This document shows, in pieces, positions 1-5,976 of a stretch of 7,325 bases of DNA (positions within the stretch are counted from its first letter, which is position 1; each line of letters starts with the position of its first letter). Made by a program: the position numbers and the translations under genes. Source of the stretch: Lysobacterales bacterium (GTDB lineage: Bacteria > Pseudomonadota > Gammaproteobacteria > Xanthomonadales > SZUA-36). The stretch lies in assembly GCA_026193295.1 (NCBI GenBank), contig JAPHSB010000331.1, positions 1-7,325 on the forward strand, read 5' to 3'. Under the pieces are notes generated by a model, which saw nothing but the letters and a program-made list of their open reading frames with translations, did not search any database and was not told the origin of the DNA.

Positions 1-329
1 GGGTTGAGCGCGCCGGTCAGCACGATGGTTTTGCCTTCCACGCCCTTCAGTTCGACCGCGGTCTCCACCATGGTGTCGGTGCCGTGGGTGATCAGCACGT
101 GGCTGGCGCTGGAACCGGCGATCGCGGCGCGGATCAGTTTGCGGTCGTCGTCCGTGATGTGCAGGCTGTCCTTGCGCATCAATGCCGAGACCTCGAACTC
201 GAAGGCAACGTGCATGGCGTGCAGGATCTGGCTGATCTGCGGTTCGCCAACCTGGTAGTCGCTCTTGTCATCGAAATAGATTTTATCGATGGTGCCGCCG
301 GTCGTGATGATGAGCAGTTTCGAGATCAT
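1..329 (-). CDS. Asparaginase-family amidohydrolase, N-terminal part (gene runs off the left edge)
   Basis: This is the first 109 codons of an L-asparaginase/glutaminase-type hydrolase, which releases ammonia from asparagine or a related amide. The ATG at 329-327 opens MISKLLIITTGGTI, which carries the family's first signature with the nucleophilic threonine at T13. A tyrosine in SDYQVG (Y25) matches the flexible-loop tyrosine of E. coli AnsB. HGTDTM at residues 82-87 holds the second catalytic Thr-Asp pair (T84, D85). The catalytic lysine would lie beyond the window. There is no signal peptide, so the protein is probably cytoplasmic. Spacing between motifs is tighter than I expect for the 330-residue enzymes, which fits the short single-domain asparaginase-like proteins of some proteobacteria, but full length cannot be judged here. 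No Shine-Dalgarno is visible, and a TATACT hexamer sits only 6 nt before the ATG. Family assignment is firm; substrate is not. Confidence 0.88.
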   Translation of the reverse strand, partial: MISKLLIITTGGTIDKIYFDDKSDYQVGEPQISQILHAMHVAFEFEVSALMRKDSLHITDDDRKLIRAAIAGSSASHVLITHGTDTMVETAVELKGVEGKTIVLTGALN

Positions 330-373
330 TCGCGTAGTATAGCTTGCTGAAAAGGGAATAATTCGGCAGCGAT
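330..373. promoter_or_regulatory. Divergent gap with a possible minus-strand -10 box
   Basis: These 44 bp separate two divergent genes and must hold at least part of both promoters. On the minus strand TATACT (341-336) differs from TATAAT at one position but lies 6 nt from the asparaginase ATG, so a transcript from it would be nearly leaderless. No convincing -35 box is seen 16-18 nt upstream. On the plus strand AATAAT (357-362) is a weaker -10 candidate, also without a good -35. AAGGGA at 352-357 resembles a Shine-Dalgarno but is about 16 nt from the ATG at 374, too far to be typical. The assignment is tentative. Confidence 0.25.
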
Positions 374-3292
374 ATGGGTGTGAGCTTTTCCTGTTCCAAC
401 TCCCGTGAATCACAGCAGTTCGTTGGTGGCTGGTTGCGGCTGGGCGTGCTTGCCCTTTTGTTCTGCTGCGGCAGTGTCGGTGCCCAGCAGGAAGGTCAGG
501 AAGAAGGTCAGCAAGCGCCCCTCGCGGATATTCCGCAGGCGCGGCACCTGGCGGCTGCGCTGGCCGACGAGTCGTCGCGTGGCGACACGCTGCTGACCCT
601 GGCCGCGGTCGCTCGCCTTTTGCAGTATGGCAGCCAGGCGGACCCGGGCCGGCTCGCCGAACTCGAAGCGCGCTTCCGGGACGATCGCGCCTGGCTGGAC
701 CGACTGGCAGCGCGCTTCGTGGAAGTGCCCTTGCGCCCGTCGCTGCTCGATCCCGCGGCCTGGCTCCTGGCCCGCGAACTGGACGAACAGAACCTCTCTC
801 CCGAACTGCTGGTTTCGCCCATGGGCCCGGACAGCGACAGTCTGCTGCGCCAGCTGTTCGATCGTGACGACGAATCTCTGGCGACTACCGTGCTGCCTGA
901 GATCCTGCCGCGGGTCGAGCTTCAATCCACCCGGCTGTGGAGCCAGTTGCTCGCGCAACTGCCCGCCGATCCTGCGTTACTGGCGCTGGTGCAGGCTCTC
1001 AACGCGGACTGGTTCGATCCCTGGGCCGCCGCCGAAGCACCGGCCCCACTGGCGGAGGCTGCAGTGGACGATCCCGTTGGCGACGGTATCGACAGCCTGC
1101 GCGTGATCGCCGGCACGGCGATGACGGTCGGGCCGCCCGACGCCCTGCGGCTCAAGCGCCTGCGCTTCAACCTGCTGATGGCCCTGCCGGGCCTCGACGA
1201 CCTCGCCGCCGGCGACGCCGAATACCTGCTGGGGCTGGCCAGCGCCATTGAAGGTCTCTATCGCCGTGAATTTCTGGCCTTCACCGAGACCCTGTTATGG
1301 GTGACTTCCGGATTGCTGATGGACGACATAAGCATCGAGGAAAGTCGTTCAGACATTCCGCCGCTCCTGAACGAATTGCTGCCGGGCTTTTCCAACGCCT
1401 ATGCGAGTGACTTTTCGGACGTGGATCCGCGCATCAACTCGGCCCTGGCAGTGGTCTTCGATGCCATGCAGTATCTGCAGTCTGCGGCCATCGAACCGTC
1501 CCGCCTGGCATCGTTGCGGCGTGCGATAGGAGACGTTGTAGCCGAGCTGGTATTGCTGATACCGGACATGAACTACTATTTCGAACAACCGGTCCGCGAG
1601 CGCATTGCCGAAGAAACCGATATCTGCATCAGCATCGTGGCTGACCGTGACGTCGCTGGCCGCAGCACGCTCAGCCGTCAGCAGTTCGAGGGTTGTCTCG
1701 ACAGCCTGGTCGGGATGGCGAAGGACCAGGTCAGCCGCCCCGAACTCTCCGGCGATCCGGACGGCCCGTTTGGCAGGGAGCAGCTGCGCAGAGAGCTGAT
1801 GCTGACGCCCTGGCAGCGGATCAATTACGTTCTGGGGTACCTGCACGACCAGCACCCGACCGCTTGCCAGCTGCCAGCCCAGCCTTTGCCCAACCCGCTC
1901 GAGTGGTCGAGCCTGGCCACCCTGGTGGTCTGGTTTGCGAAGCAGTCACCGGTCTATTTCCAGACGCCGCAGAACGAGGCGCGGATCGTCGAACTGCGCC
2001 GGCAGGGCATGGCTCTGCTGGAGTCCTGGACGCAGCAGGTGGACTGCATCAGTGCCGCGGGCACCGGTCTCAACGACCCCGTCAGCAGGGGGCTGGCGGA
2101 CTATCGCCAGGAATTGGATCAGCTCGTGGGCAGCTTGCGCGAGGCGGAACTCGAGTTTCGCGCGGCCCGGCTGAAAGCCGGTGCCGATGTCGTGCTCCAC
2201 GGTGACGCGGGCCAACGCACCGCTTTTCGCAGCGAGGAACTGGTCATCGGGCCGTGCGACACCTCCCGCATCTGTGAAATGGCCGGTTCGCTGGAAACGA
2301 CCCGCGCGTTGATCGGCCTGTTTCCCGACCCGTACCTGATCGCCGACCAAACCGGCCTGGGGCAGGTTGAGATCTGCTATGACAACGTGCAATGGATCGA
2401 CCGCCGCTCGGAGCCGGTTCGCGCCGACGATCCGCACGTGGCCAATTATTTTGGCCGCTTGAGCTTCGACTTGCGGGGCCGTTACCGTGAAAACGGAGCG
2501 GTTCGGGACATTTTCGGCTTCAATTTTGTCAGTCCCTCGGAATACCACTACCTGTTTGCAGCGGCGAGTGACGAAGTGCTCGGAGACAGCTGCCCGGTGG
2601 AGTGGGTCGGCTCGCGCATCGTGACGCCGCTCGGTTCCAAGCGGGGCGTCCGCATTGTTCCCGATCGGCTGACCTACCTCAGTGCGGCCAGGACACTACC
2701 CTCGCAGATCATCGGGGCCAACTGGAGCAGAAGCGAGGAGTGGCGCGACCGCTTCGTGACCGGTCTGGATGTAACCCGCTACGATTATCCGGAGGATGCG
2801 TCCATACGGGACCGGGTCAACCAGCACCTGCAGGCGTTGTACCAGGCTGAGCAGGCGACACTCTACAACGCGTTGTTCCAGCCCGGCACGCGGGCCGGTG
2901 CCGCCAGCGAGGATACGCTGTTCGCGCGGCTGGATGAATTGAACGCCGCCAAGGTCTTGCTGCGCAGTTACATGAACCTGTTCTACCCTCAATCCATGGT
3001 GGATTCGAGCGAGATCCGGGGTTGGTTGGAAGGCCAGGCTTCTTTGCTGGACCGGTCGGTCCTGCGGCGTTTCCGGGAAGACAACGTCGCCGTATCCTCC
3101 ATCAACGAAACGGGGATTGCACGGCTGGAGCGATTCCAGGCGCTGTGGAACCGTCAGTCCGAGGCGGTGCGGCGTTCGGGAACCAACGCCATCAGCGTCG
3201 CGCATGCCATTACGCGCCTCAATTCGCTGTACCTCGAATTCTTCGCGGCGCCGCCGCGAGAAGAGCAGGCGCCACGGCAGGTCACGTTCTAG
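374..3292 (+). CDS. Large exported protein of unknown function (972 aa)
   Basis: I do not recognise this protein. The N-terminus looks like a Sec signal peptide: R11 and R22, a hydrophobic core at about 23-36 (LGVLALLFCCGSVG), then a likely cut after A37 (VGA/QQ). The mature protein is therefore probably periplasmic or outer-membrane associated. Residues 38-47 are Glu/Gln/Gly-rich. Residues 50-600 look mainly helical, with many Leu/Ala/Arg/Glu runs. Residues about 605-770 read as a beta-rich domain (for example VEICYDNVQWIDRR and GRLSFDLRGRYREN). About 800-955 is helical again. The mature part holds eight cysteines (418, 441, 498, 558, 628, 634, 668, 740), all central, which suits disulfides outside the cytoplasm. 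No transmembrane segment follows the signal, and I see no protease, hydrolase or TPR signature. The start is the first ATG; its RBS is poor, and GTG at 380 is an alternative. It is transcribed alone, divergent from the asparaginase gene. Confidence 0.85.
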   Translation: MGVSFSCSNSRESQQFVGGWLRLGVLALLFCCGSVGAQQEGQEEGQQAPLADIPQARHLAAALADESSRGDTLLTLAAVARLLQYGSQADPGRLAELEARFRDDRAWLDRLAARFVEVPLRPSLLDPAAWLLARELDEQNLSPELLVSPMGPDSDSLLRQLFDRDDESLATTVLPEILPRVELQSTRLWSQLLAQLPADPALLALVQALNADWFDPWAAAEAPAPLAEAAVDDPVGDGIDSLRVIAGTAMTVGPPDALRLKRLRFNLLMALPGLDDLAAGDAEYLLGLASAIEGLYRREFLAFTETLLWVTSGLLMDDISIEESRSDIPPLLNELLPGFSNAYASDFSDVDPRINSALAVVFDAMQYLQSAAIEPSRLASLRRAIGDVVAELVLLIPDMNYYFEQPVRERIAEETDICISIVADRDVAGRSTLSRQQFEGCLDSLVGMAKDQVSRPELSGDPDGPFGREQLRRELMLTPWQRINYVLGYLHDQHPTACQLPAQPLPNPLEWSSLATLVVWFAKQSPVYFQTPQNEARIVELRRQGMALLESWTQQVDCISAAGTGLNDPVSRGLADYRQELDQLVGSLREAELEFRAARLKAGADVVLHGDAGQRTAFRSEELVIGPCDTSRICEMAGSLETTRALIGLFPDPYLIADQTGLGQVEICYDNVQWIDRRSEPVRADDPHVANYFGRLSFDLRGRYRENGAVRDIFGFNFVSPSEYHYLFAAASDEVLGDSCPVEWVGSRIVTPLGSKRGVRIVPDRLTYLSAARTLPSQIIGANWSRSEEWRDRFVTGLDVTRYDYPEDASIRDRVNQHLQALYQAEQATLYNALFQPGTRAGAASEDTLFARLDELNAAKVLLRSYMNLFYPQSMVDSSEIRGWLEGQASLLDRSVLRRFREDNVAVSSINETGIARLERFQALWNRQSEAVRRSGTNAISVAHAITRLNSLYLEFFAAPPREEQAPRQVTF

Positions 3293-3617
3293 GCGAGTGG
3301 CGGCTGAAAACCACGGCGCTGCCGACGAAAACCGCGACCAGGGCGATCTGCAGCAAGGCGGGCAGCCGCTGCGGGGGGTTGGCCCAGGCCTCCATGACGC
3401 CGATGACCAGGTACAGCATGAGCAAATATCCGGCCCAGGTCATGGAGCGCAGAGAACCGTGCCACACGCCCTTCAGGGGCAGCAGCAGGGGCAGCGTGGC
3501 TGCCGCGGCCAACGGCCAGTTGCCGGCTCCCGCAGGGGGCGGCAACAGCCCATGCCAGACGGGTTGCAGGGTCAGCAGGCCCAGGTAGCACCAGCGCGCC
3601 AGATGCCAGGAAATCAA
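3282..3617 (-). CDS. DUF2069 family small membrane protein
   Basis: This is a 111-residue protein with about four hydrophobic segments, near residues 8-24, 33-50, 61-78 and 86-105, with short polar links. Its size, topology and motifs (WHGLL, LKGVWHG, YLLMLYLVIGVMEAWANP) fit DUF2069, an inner-membrane family without an assigned function. The frame has no ATG near the correct N-terminus. The best start is TTG at 3617-3615, whose last two bases are shared with the TGA stop of the upstream arsC-like gene (TTGA), implying translational coupling; the nearby GGAT is only a weak Shine-Dalgarno. The frame stays open upstream as a shadow of arsC, so longer starts are unlikely. The 3' end overlaps the stop of the large plus-strand gene by 11 bp. 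From memory, DUF2069 genes also sit near arsC and yihY-like genes in Pseudomonas, which supports the call. Confidence 0.8.
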   Translation of the reverse strand: MISWHLARWCYLGLLTLQPVWHGLLPPPAGAGNWPLAAAATLPLLLPLKGVWHGSLRSMTWAGYLLMLYLVIGVMEAWANPPQRLPALLQIALVAVFVGSAVVFSRHSPRT

Positions 3618-3961
3618 AGGATATCCAGCACCGATTCCGGCGGGCGGCCGAGCGCGGCCCGGCGCCCGGCGATCACGATCGGTCGTTCGATCAGCCGGGG
3701 ATGCGCGGCCATGGCGGCAATCAGGGCGGCTTCGTCGAGCGCTGGGTCGGACAGGCCGAGTTCGCGGTACTCGGCCTCCCCCTTGCGGACCAGATCGCGT
3801 GCGCCGATGCCCAGCTTTTTTAGGATGGCTCGCAATTCCGCACCGTCCGGCGGTTCTTCCAGGTAAAGCCGGATCGTCGGTTCGTAACCCCGTTCCTCCA
3901 GCAGGGCCAGCGTGGCCCGCGACTTGGAGCAGCGCGGATTGTGGAAGATTTCGATGGTCAT
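3614..3961 (-). CDS. arsC: ArsC family reductase, YfgD-like (annotated arsenate reductase)
   Basis: This is a 115-residue thioredoxin-fold protein of the glutaredoxin-coupled ArsC family. It opens MTIEIFHNPRCSKSRATL, with the catalytic cysteine at C11. The three arginines that bind the oxyanion in E. coli ArsC (R60, R94, R107) correspond to R59 (DLVRK), R93 (IERPIV) and R106 (LGRPPE), so the active site looks complete. HNPRCSKSR and GRPPESVLDIL are closer to E. coli YfgD than to plasmid ArsC, and true arsenate reduction by this subgroup is less certain. No arsR, arsB or acr3 gene is nearby, which argues against a dedicated arsenic operon. The ATG at 3961 is preceded by AAGAGA with a 6-nt spacer and a promoter at 4033-4005. 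An upstream in-frame ATG at 4045 would add 28 residues unlike the family and lies beyond that promoter, so it was rejected. It is the first gene of a two-gene unit with DUF2069. Confidence 0.92.
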   Translation of the reverse strand: MTIEIFHNPRCSKSRATLALLEERGYEPTIRLYLEEPPDGAELRAILKKLGIGARDLVRKGEAEYRELGLSDPALDEAALIAAMAAHPRLIERPIVIAGRRAALGRPPESVLDIL

Positions 3962-4050
3962 GGCGTTTCTCTTGGTTAGAATGGGGCAATGAAGCGCAGC
4001 AAGCATTCTATTCACACCGCAGAGCGTGGTAAACCCGTGGGGCAACAGCG
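3962..4050. promoter_or_regulatory. Divergent intergenic region between arsC-like and yihY-like genes
   Basis: These 89 bp serve both the minus-strand arsC-DUF2069 unit and the plus-strand yihY-tlpA unit. The minus-strand promoter is listed separately. For the plus strand, TAGAAT at 3977-3982 resembles a -10 box but has no -35 partner at 16-18 nt, so the yihY promoter is unplaced and may lie further upstream inside arsC. GTGGGG at 4037-4042 is the likely ribosome site for the TTG start at 4051. Confidence 0.4.
4005..4033 (-). promoter_or_regulatory. Sigma70-type promoter for the arsC-DUF2069 unit
   Basis: Read on the minus strand, TTTACC (4033-4028) matches 4 of 6 bases of the -35 consensus. 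After exactly 17 nt comes TAGAAT (4010-4005), which matches 5 of 6 bases of the -10 consensus. Transcription would start near 3998, giving a leader of about 37 nt that contains the AAGAGA ribosome site. The match is by eye. A 7-bp inverted repeat, TAGAATG (3977-3983) and CATTCTA (4004-4010), overlaps the -10 box and could be an operator or chance. No equally good plus-strand promoter for the yihY-like gene was found in the gap. Confidence 0.55.
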
Positions 4051-5319
4051 TTGAGCGGGACAGCTATTTCGACCCTGGACTTGCCGCGGCAAGTGGTCCG
4101 CGGCAAGCGGCTGGCACGCCATGTCTGGACACATTTCCAGGAGGACCGCTGTTTCGAAGAGGCGGCCTCGCTGAGCTATACCAGCCTGTTGTCCATGGTG
4201 CCCTTGCTGGCTGTGGTGTTCGGCATCGTGTCGGTGTTCCCCGTGTTCAACGAGTGGTCGAATGCCCTGCAGTCATTCATCTTCGACAACTTTCTGCCGG
4301 ACACGGGCGAGCAGATCGTGCCGCATATCAACACCTTTCTCGAAAGCGTCAGCAGCCTGACCTTGCCGGGTACGTTGATGCTGCTGGTCACCGCACTGCT
4401 GCTGATGGTGCGCATCGAGGTGGCCTTCAACCGGATCTGGCGGGTGGACCGTAACCGTTCGCTGACCAACCGCATCGTCATGTACTGGGCCCTCCTGACG
4501 CTCGGCCCGCTGCTGATCGCGGCGGCCATTGCATTGAGCGCAACCCGGATTTTCGGCGCCTCGGGTATCGTGGGGGATGTGCCACCCGCGGTGCAGACGC
4601 TGGGCACTTTCCTGCTGTCCTGGTTGGTGTTCACTCTGTTCTTCGTGCTGGTGCCCAACCGCCAGGTGCGGTTTCGCCACGCCCTGATCGGGGCATTGCT
4701 GAGCACGGTGCTGTTCAGCCTGGCCAAGGCGGGCTTTGTCGCCTACGTGAGCAATGCCAATTACACGGTCATTTACGGCGCCCTGGCGACGGTGCCGATC
4801 TTCCTGTTCTGGCTGTACCTGGTGTGGATCGTGGTGCTGCTTGGCGCATCCTTGTCCGCGTCGCTGACCACCTTTTCGGACTACAGCCGTTACGACAGCG
4901 ACTGGCCCGAGCGCTGGGAGTTCCAGTTGGTCGTGCGCCTGGTCGGCCACCTGGGCGAGGCGCAGTTGCAGGGCAGGTCGCTGTCCCGGGAGCAGTTGAT
5001 GGAACTCGAGCCGCAGGCCAGCGAACTGCAGATCGTGCGGCTGATGGGTCGGCTCGGCGATGAAAACGTGGCGACCCGGGACGAGGACGGCAACTGGCTG
5101 CTGGCGAGGGATCTCCGGTCGCTCTCGCTCGGCGGGCTTTACCTGATGGGCGATTACTACCTGCCCGTCGCGGAAATCGCGAAGCTACCGCAGGAATCGC
5201 GCTGGGACCAGGCTTACGTGGCCGCGTTGGAGTTGATTCGGAACCAGAGCCAGGGCGTCTGGGACCAACCACTGAAAGATCTTTACGCCGGCGAGGCCGG
5301 CTCGGGGGGACCTTCATGA
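4051..5319 (+). CDS. YihY/BrkB family inner membrane protein with C-terminal extension
   Basis: This 422-residue polytopic membrane protein belongs to the YihY/BrkB family, once wrongly called ribonuclease BN. Hydrophobic segments lie near 43-64, 103-121, 143-166, 183-203, 211-232 and 247-270. Family motifs are clear: ASLSYTSLLSMVPLLAVVF (38-56), FIFDNFLP (76-83), TALLLMVRIEVAFNRIWRV (114-132), YWALLTLGPLL (145-155) and IYGALATVPIFLFWLYLVW (241-259). Residues about 280-415 are soluble and extend past the end of E. coli YihY (about 290 aa); the helical pattern of 290-355 resembles a winged-helix fold. Longer forms of this kind occur in Pseudomonas-type genomes, from memory. The start used is TTG at 4051, with GTGGGG (4037-4042) 8 nt upstream; TTG 4081 and GTG 4093 are alternatives and would keep all membrane segments. 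Its stop overlaps the tlpA-like start (ATGA), so the two are co-translated. Molecular function is not established. Confidence 0.92.
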   Translation: MSGTAISTLDLPRQVVRGKRLARHVWTHFQEDRCFEEAASLSYTSLLSMVPLLAVVFGIVSVFPVFNEWSNALQSFIFDNFLPDTGEQIVPHINTFLESVSSLTLPGTLMLLVTALLLMVRIEVAFNRIWRVDRNRSLTNRIVMYWALLTLGPLLIAAAIALSATRIFGASGIVGDVPPAVQTLGTFLLSWLVFTLFFVLVPNRQVRFRHALIGALLSTVLFSLAKAGFVAYVSNANYTVIYGALATVPIFLFWLYLVWIVVLLGASLSASLTTFSDYSRYDSDWPERWEFQLVVRLVGHLGEAQLQGRSLSREQLMELEPQASELQIVRLMGRLGDENVATRDEDGNWLLARDLRSLSLGGLYLMGDYYLPVAEIAKLPQESRWDQAYVAALELIRNQSQGVWDQPLKDLYAGEAGSGGPS

Positions 5320-5807
5320 TCGCGTTCAAGAGGATAGTTTTTACATGCCTGCTGGCTGCTGCGGCATGCGGGGTCTCACCGCTTGCGGCCCAGTACGAGA
5401 CCGAGGGGCCGGTGGACTTCACCCTGCAGCAACTCGGCGGCGGCCCTGTCTCGCTCAGCGAATTTCGCGGTGAGTGGGTGGTGGTCAATTACTGGGCTAC
5501 CTGGTGCGCACCCTGCCGCAAGGAGATGCCCGAGCTTTCGGCGCTGCACGACGAGCGCGCCGACGTGACCGTGCTGGGCCTGGCCTACGAGGACATCGAG
5601 GACAGCGATTTTGAGAGCTTCTTCGAAGCAGCGCCGGTCAGCTACCCCATCCTCAAGGTCGACGTGTACCATCCGCCCGAGCCGTTCGGCGCGCCCCGTG
5701 CTTTGCCCACGACCATCATCCTGGACCGGGCCGGGCGTGCCGTGAAGGCCTTTGTCGGTCCCGTGACGCGCGAGTCCATCGAGCAATTCCTCGACACCGC
5801 CCACTGA
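5316..5807 (+). CDS. TlpA-like exported thioredoxin-family protein
   Basis: This 163-residue protein is a periplasmic thiol-disulfide oxidoreductase of the TlpA/ResA type. An N-terminal export signal (K5, R6, hydrophobic 7-18) is followed by a thioredoxin fold. FTLQQLGGGPVSLSEFRGEW (35-54) is the usual lead-in, WCAPC (63-67) is the active site with C64 and C67, and P131 in RALPTT is the cis-proline. The sequence is complete and of normal length. Export mode is ambiguous. A signal peptidase I cut near A25 is possible, but AAAC ending at C18 also satisfies a loose lipobox, so it may be a lipoprotein. The ATG overlaps the upstream stop (ATGA) and is preceded by GGGGGA with a 5-nt spacer, indicating translation coupled to the yihY-like gene. 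Likely partners are periplasmic disulfides or cytochrome c maturation substrates, but nothing here identifies them. The gene ends 13 bp before a compound repeat. Confidence 0.92.
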   Translation: MIAFKRIVFTCLLAAAACGVSPLAAQYETEGPVDFTLQQLGGGPVSLSEFRGEWVVVNYWATWCAPCRKEMPELSALHDERADVTVLGLAYEDIEDSDFESFFEAAPVSYPILKVDVYHPPEPFGAPRALPTTIILDRAGRAVKAFVGPVTRESIEQFLDTAH

Positions 5808-5814
5808 TTCTCAT

Positions 5815-5837
5815 GCCGGAGCGAGCTTGCTCGCGAT
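5815..5837 (+). repeat. REP-like palindromic unit, left copy (degenerate head)
   Basis: The core GCGAGCTTGCTCGC (5821-5834) is an interrupted palindrome (GCGAGC-TT-GCTCGC) followed by GAT. It matches from memory the REP sequences dispersed in Pseudomonas and related genomes, which have the form GTAG-GA-palindrome. Here the head tetranucleotide is GCCG (5815-5818) instead of GTAG, so this copy looks decayed. It faces the right-hand copy at 5977-5999; 18 bp (5820-5837 with 5977-5994) pair perfectly. REP units are moved by single-strand Y1 transposases (RAYT/TnpA-REP); none is in this window. Confidence 0.75.
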
Positions 5838-5853
5838 TTGAAACCTGTTCAGG

Positions 5854-5959
5854 GAAGGAGTCGGGATAGCCGGTCCAGGACATTCGGGCTGTCGGGAACA
5901 GCCGAATAGCGCACAGGGACGGCTTGAGCGTGTCCTGGACCGGCTATCCCGACTCCTTC
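5854..5959. repeat. 106-bp element with perfect 29-bp inverted arms
   Basis: Positions 5854-5882 and 5931-5959 are exact reverse complements over 29 bp, separated by 48 bp. The loop is asymmetric: 5883-5906 folds into its own stem-loop, while 5908-5930 (AGCGCACAGGGACGGCTTG plus 4 bases) has no partner. Transcribed from either side it would form a very stable hairpin. Neither strand has a T-rich run after the stem, so it is not a standard intrinsic terminator, though it could still block read-through or protect the 3' ends of the two convergent transcripts. I recall similar cores (GCGCACAGGGACG followed by GCGTGTCC) in dispersed gammaproteobacterial repeats, but this is unchecked memory. No coding sequence is present. 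Confidence 0.8.
5883..5906. repeat. Inner bulged stem-loop
   Basis: Within the loop of the 106-bp element, TTCGG (5883-5887) plus CTGT (5889-5892) pairs with ACAG (5898-5901) plus CCGAA (5902-5906). This gives a 9-bp stem with one bulged G (5888) and the pentaloop CGGGA. The outer A5882/T5907 could also pair, but A5882 already belongs to the 29-bp arm. The stem is placed next to the left arm, not centrally, making the whole element directional. Confidence 0.6.
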
Positions 5960-5976
5960 TGGTGCGGATTGCTTGG

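Noticed and set aside
395..469. Lipobox in the signal sequence of the 972-aa protein
   Set aside because: The cysteines at 31-32 are preceded by LLF, with Phe where a small residue is required. A signal peptidase I site after A37 fits better.
410..958. A 182-codon minus-strand frame inside the large exported protein gene
   Set aside because: It is a shadow of the 374-3292 frame, with no recognisable motif and no sign of its own ribosome site.
3117..3866. A 249-codon plus-strand frame across the 3' end of the large gene, DUF2069 and arsC
   Set aside because: It overlaps three better-supported genes in other frames and has repetitive Arg/Gln/Gly-rich content without a family signature.
3614..3961. 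Arsenic-resistance operon
   Set aside because: Only the reductase-like gene is present; no ArsR, ArsB, Acr3 or ArsH homologue is nearby, and the sequence is nearer to YfgD.
3977..3982. TAGAAT as a plus-strand -10 box for the yihY-like gene
   Set aside because: No acceptable -35 hexamer occurs 16-18 nt upstream, so it was not called as a promoter.
4273..4950. A 225-codon minus-strand open frame rich in His and Gln
   Set aside because: It is antisense to the membrane-spanning part of the YihY-like gene. The His/Gln richness is the complement of Leu/Val codons in that gene.
5854..5959. Intrinsic bidirectional terminator
   Set aside because: The stem is strong, but no T-run follows it on either strand and the 48-nt loop is far longer than usual. 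A role in 3'-end stability remains possible.
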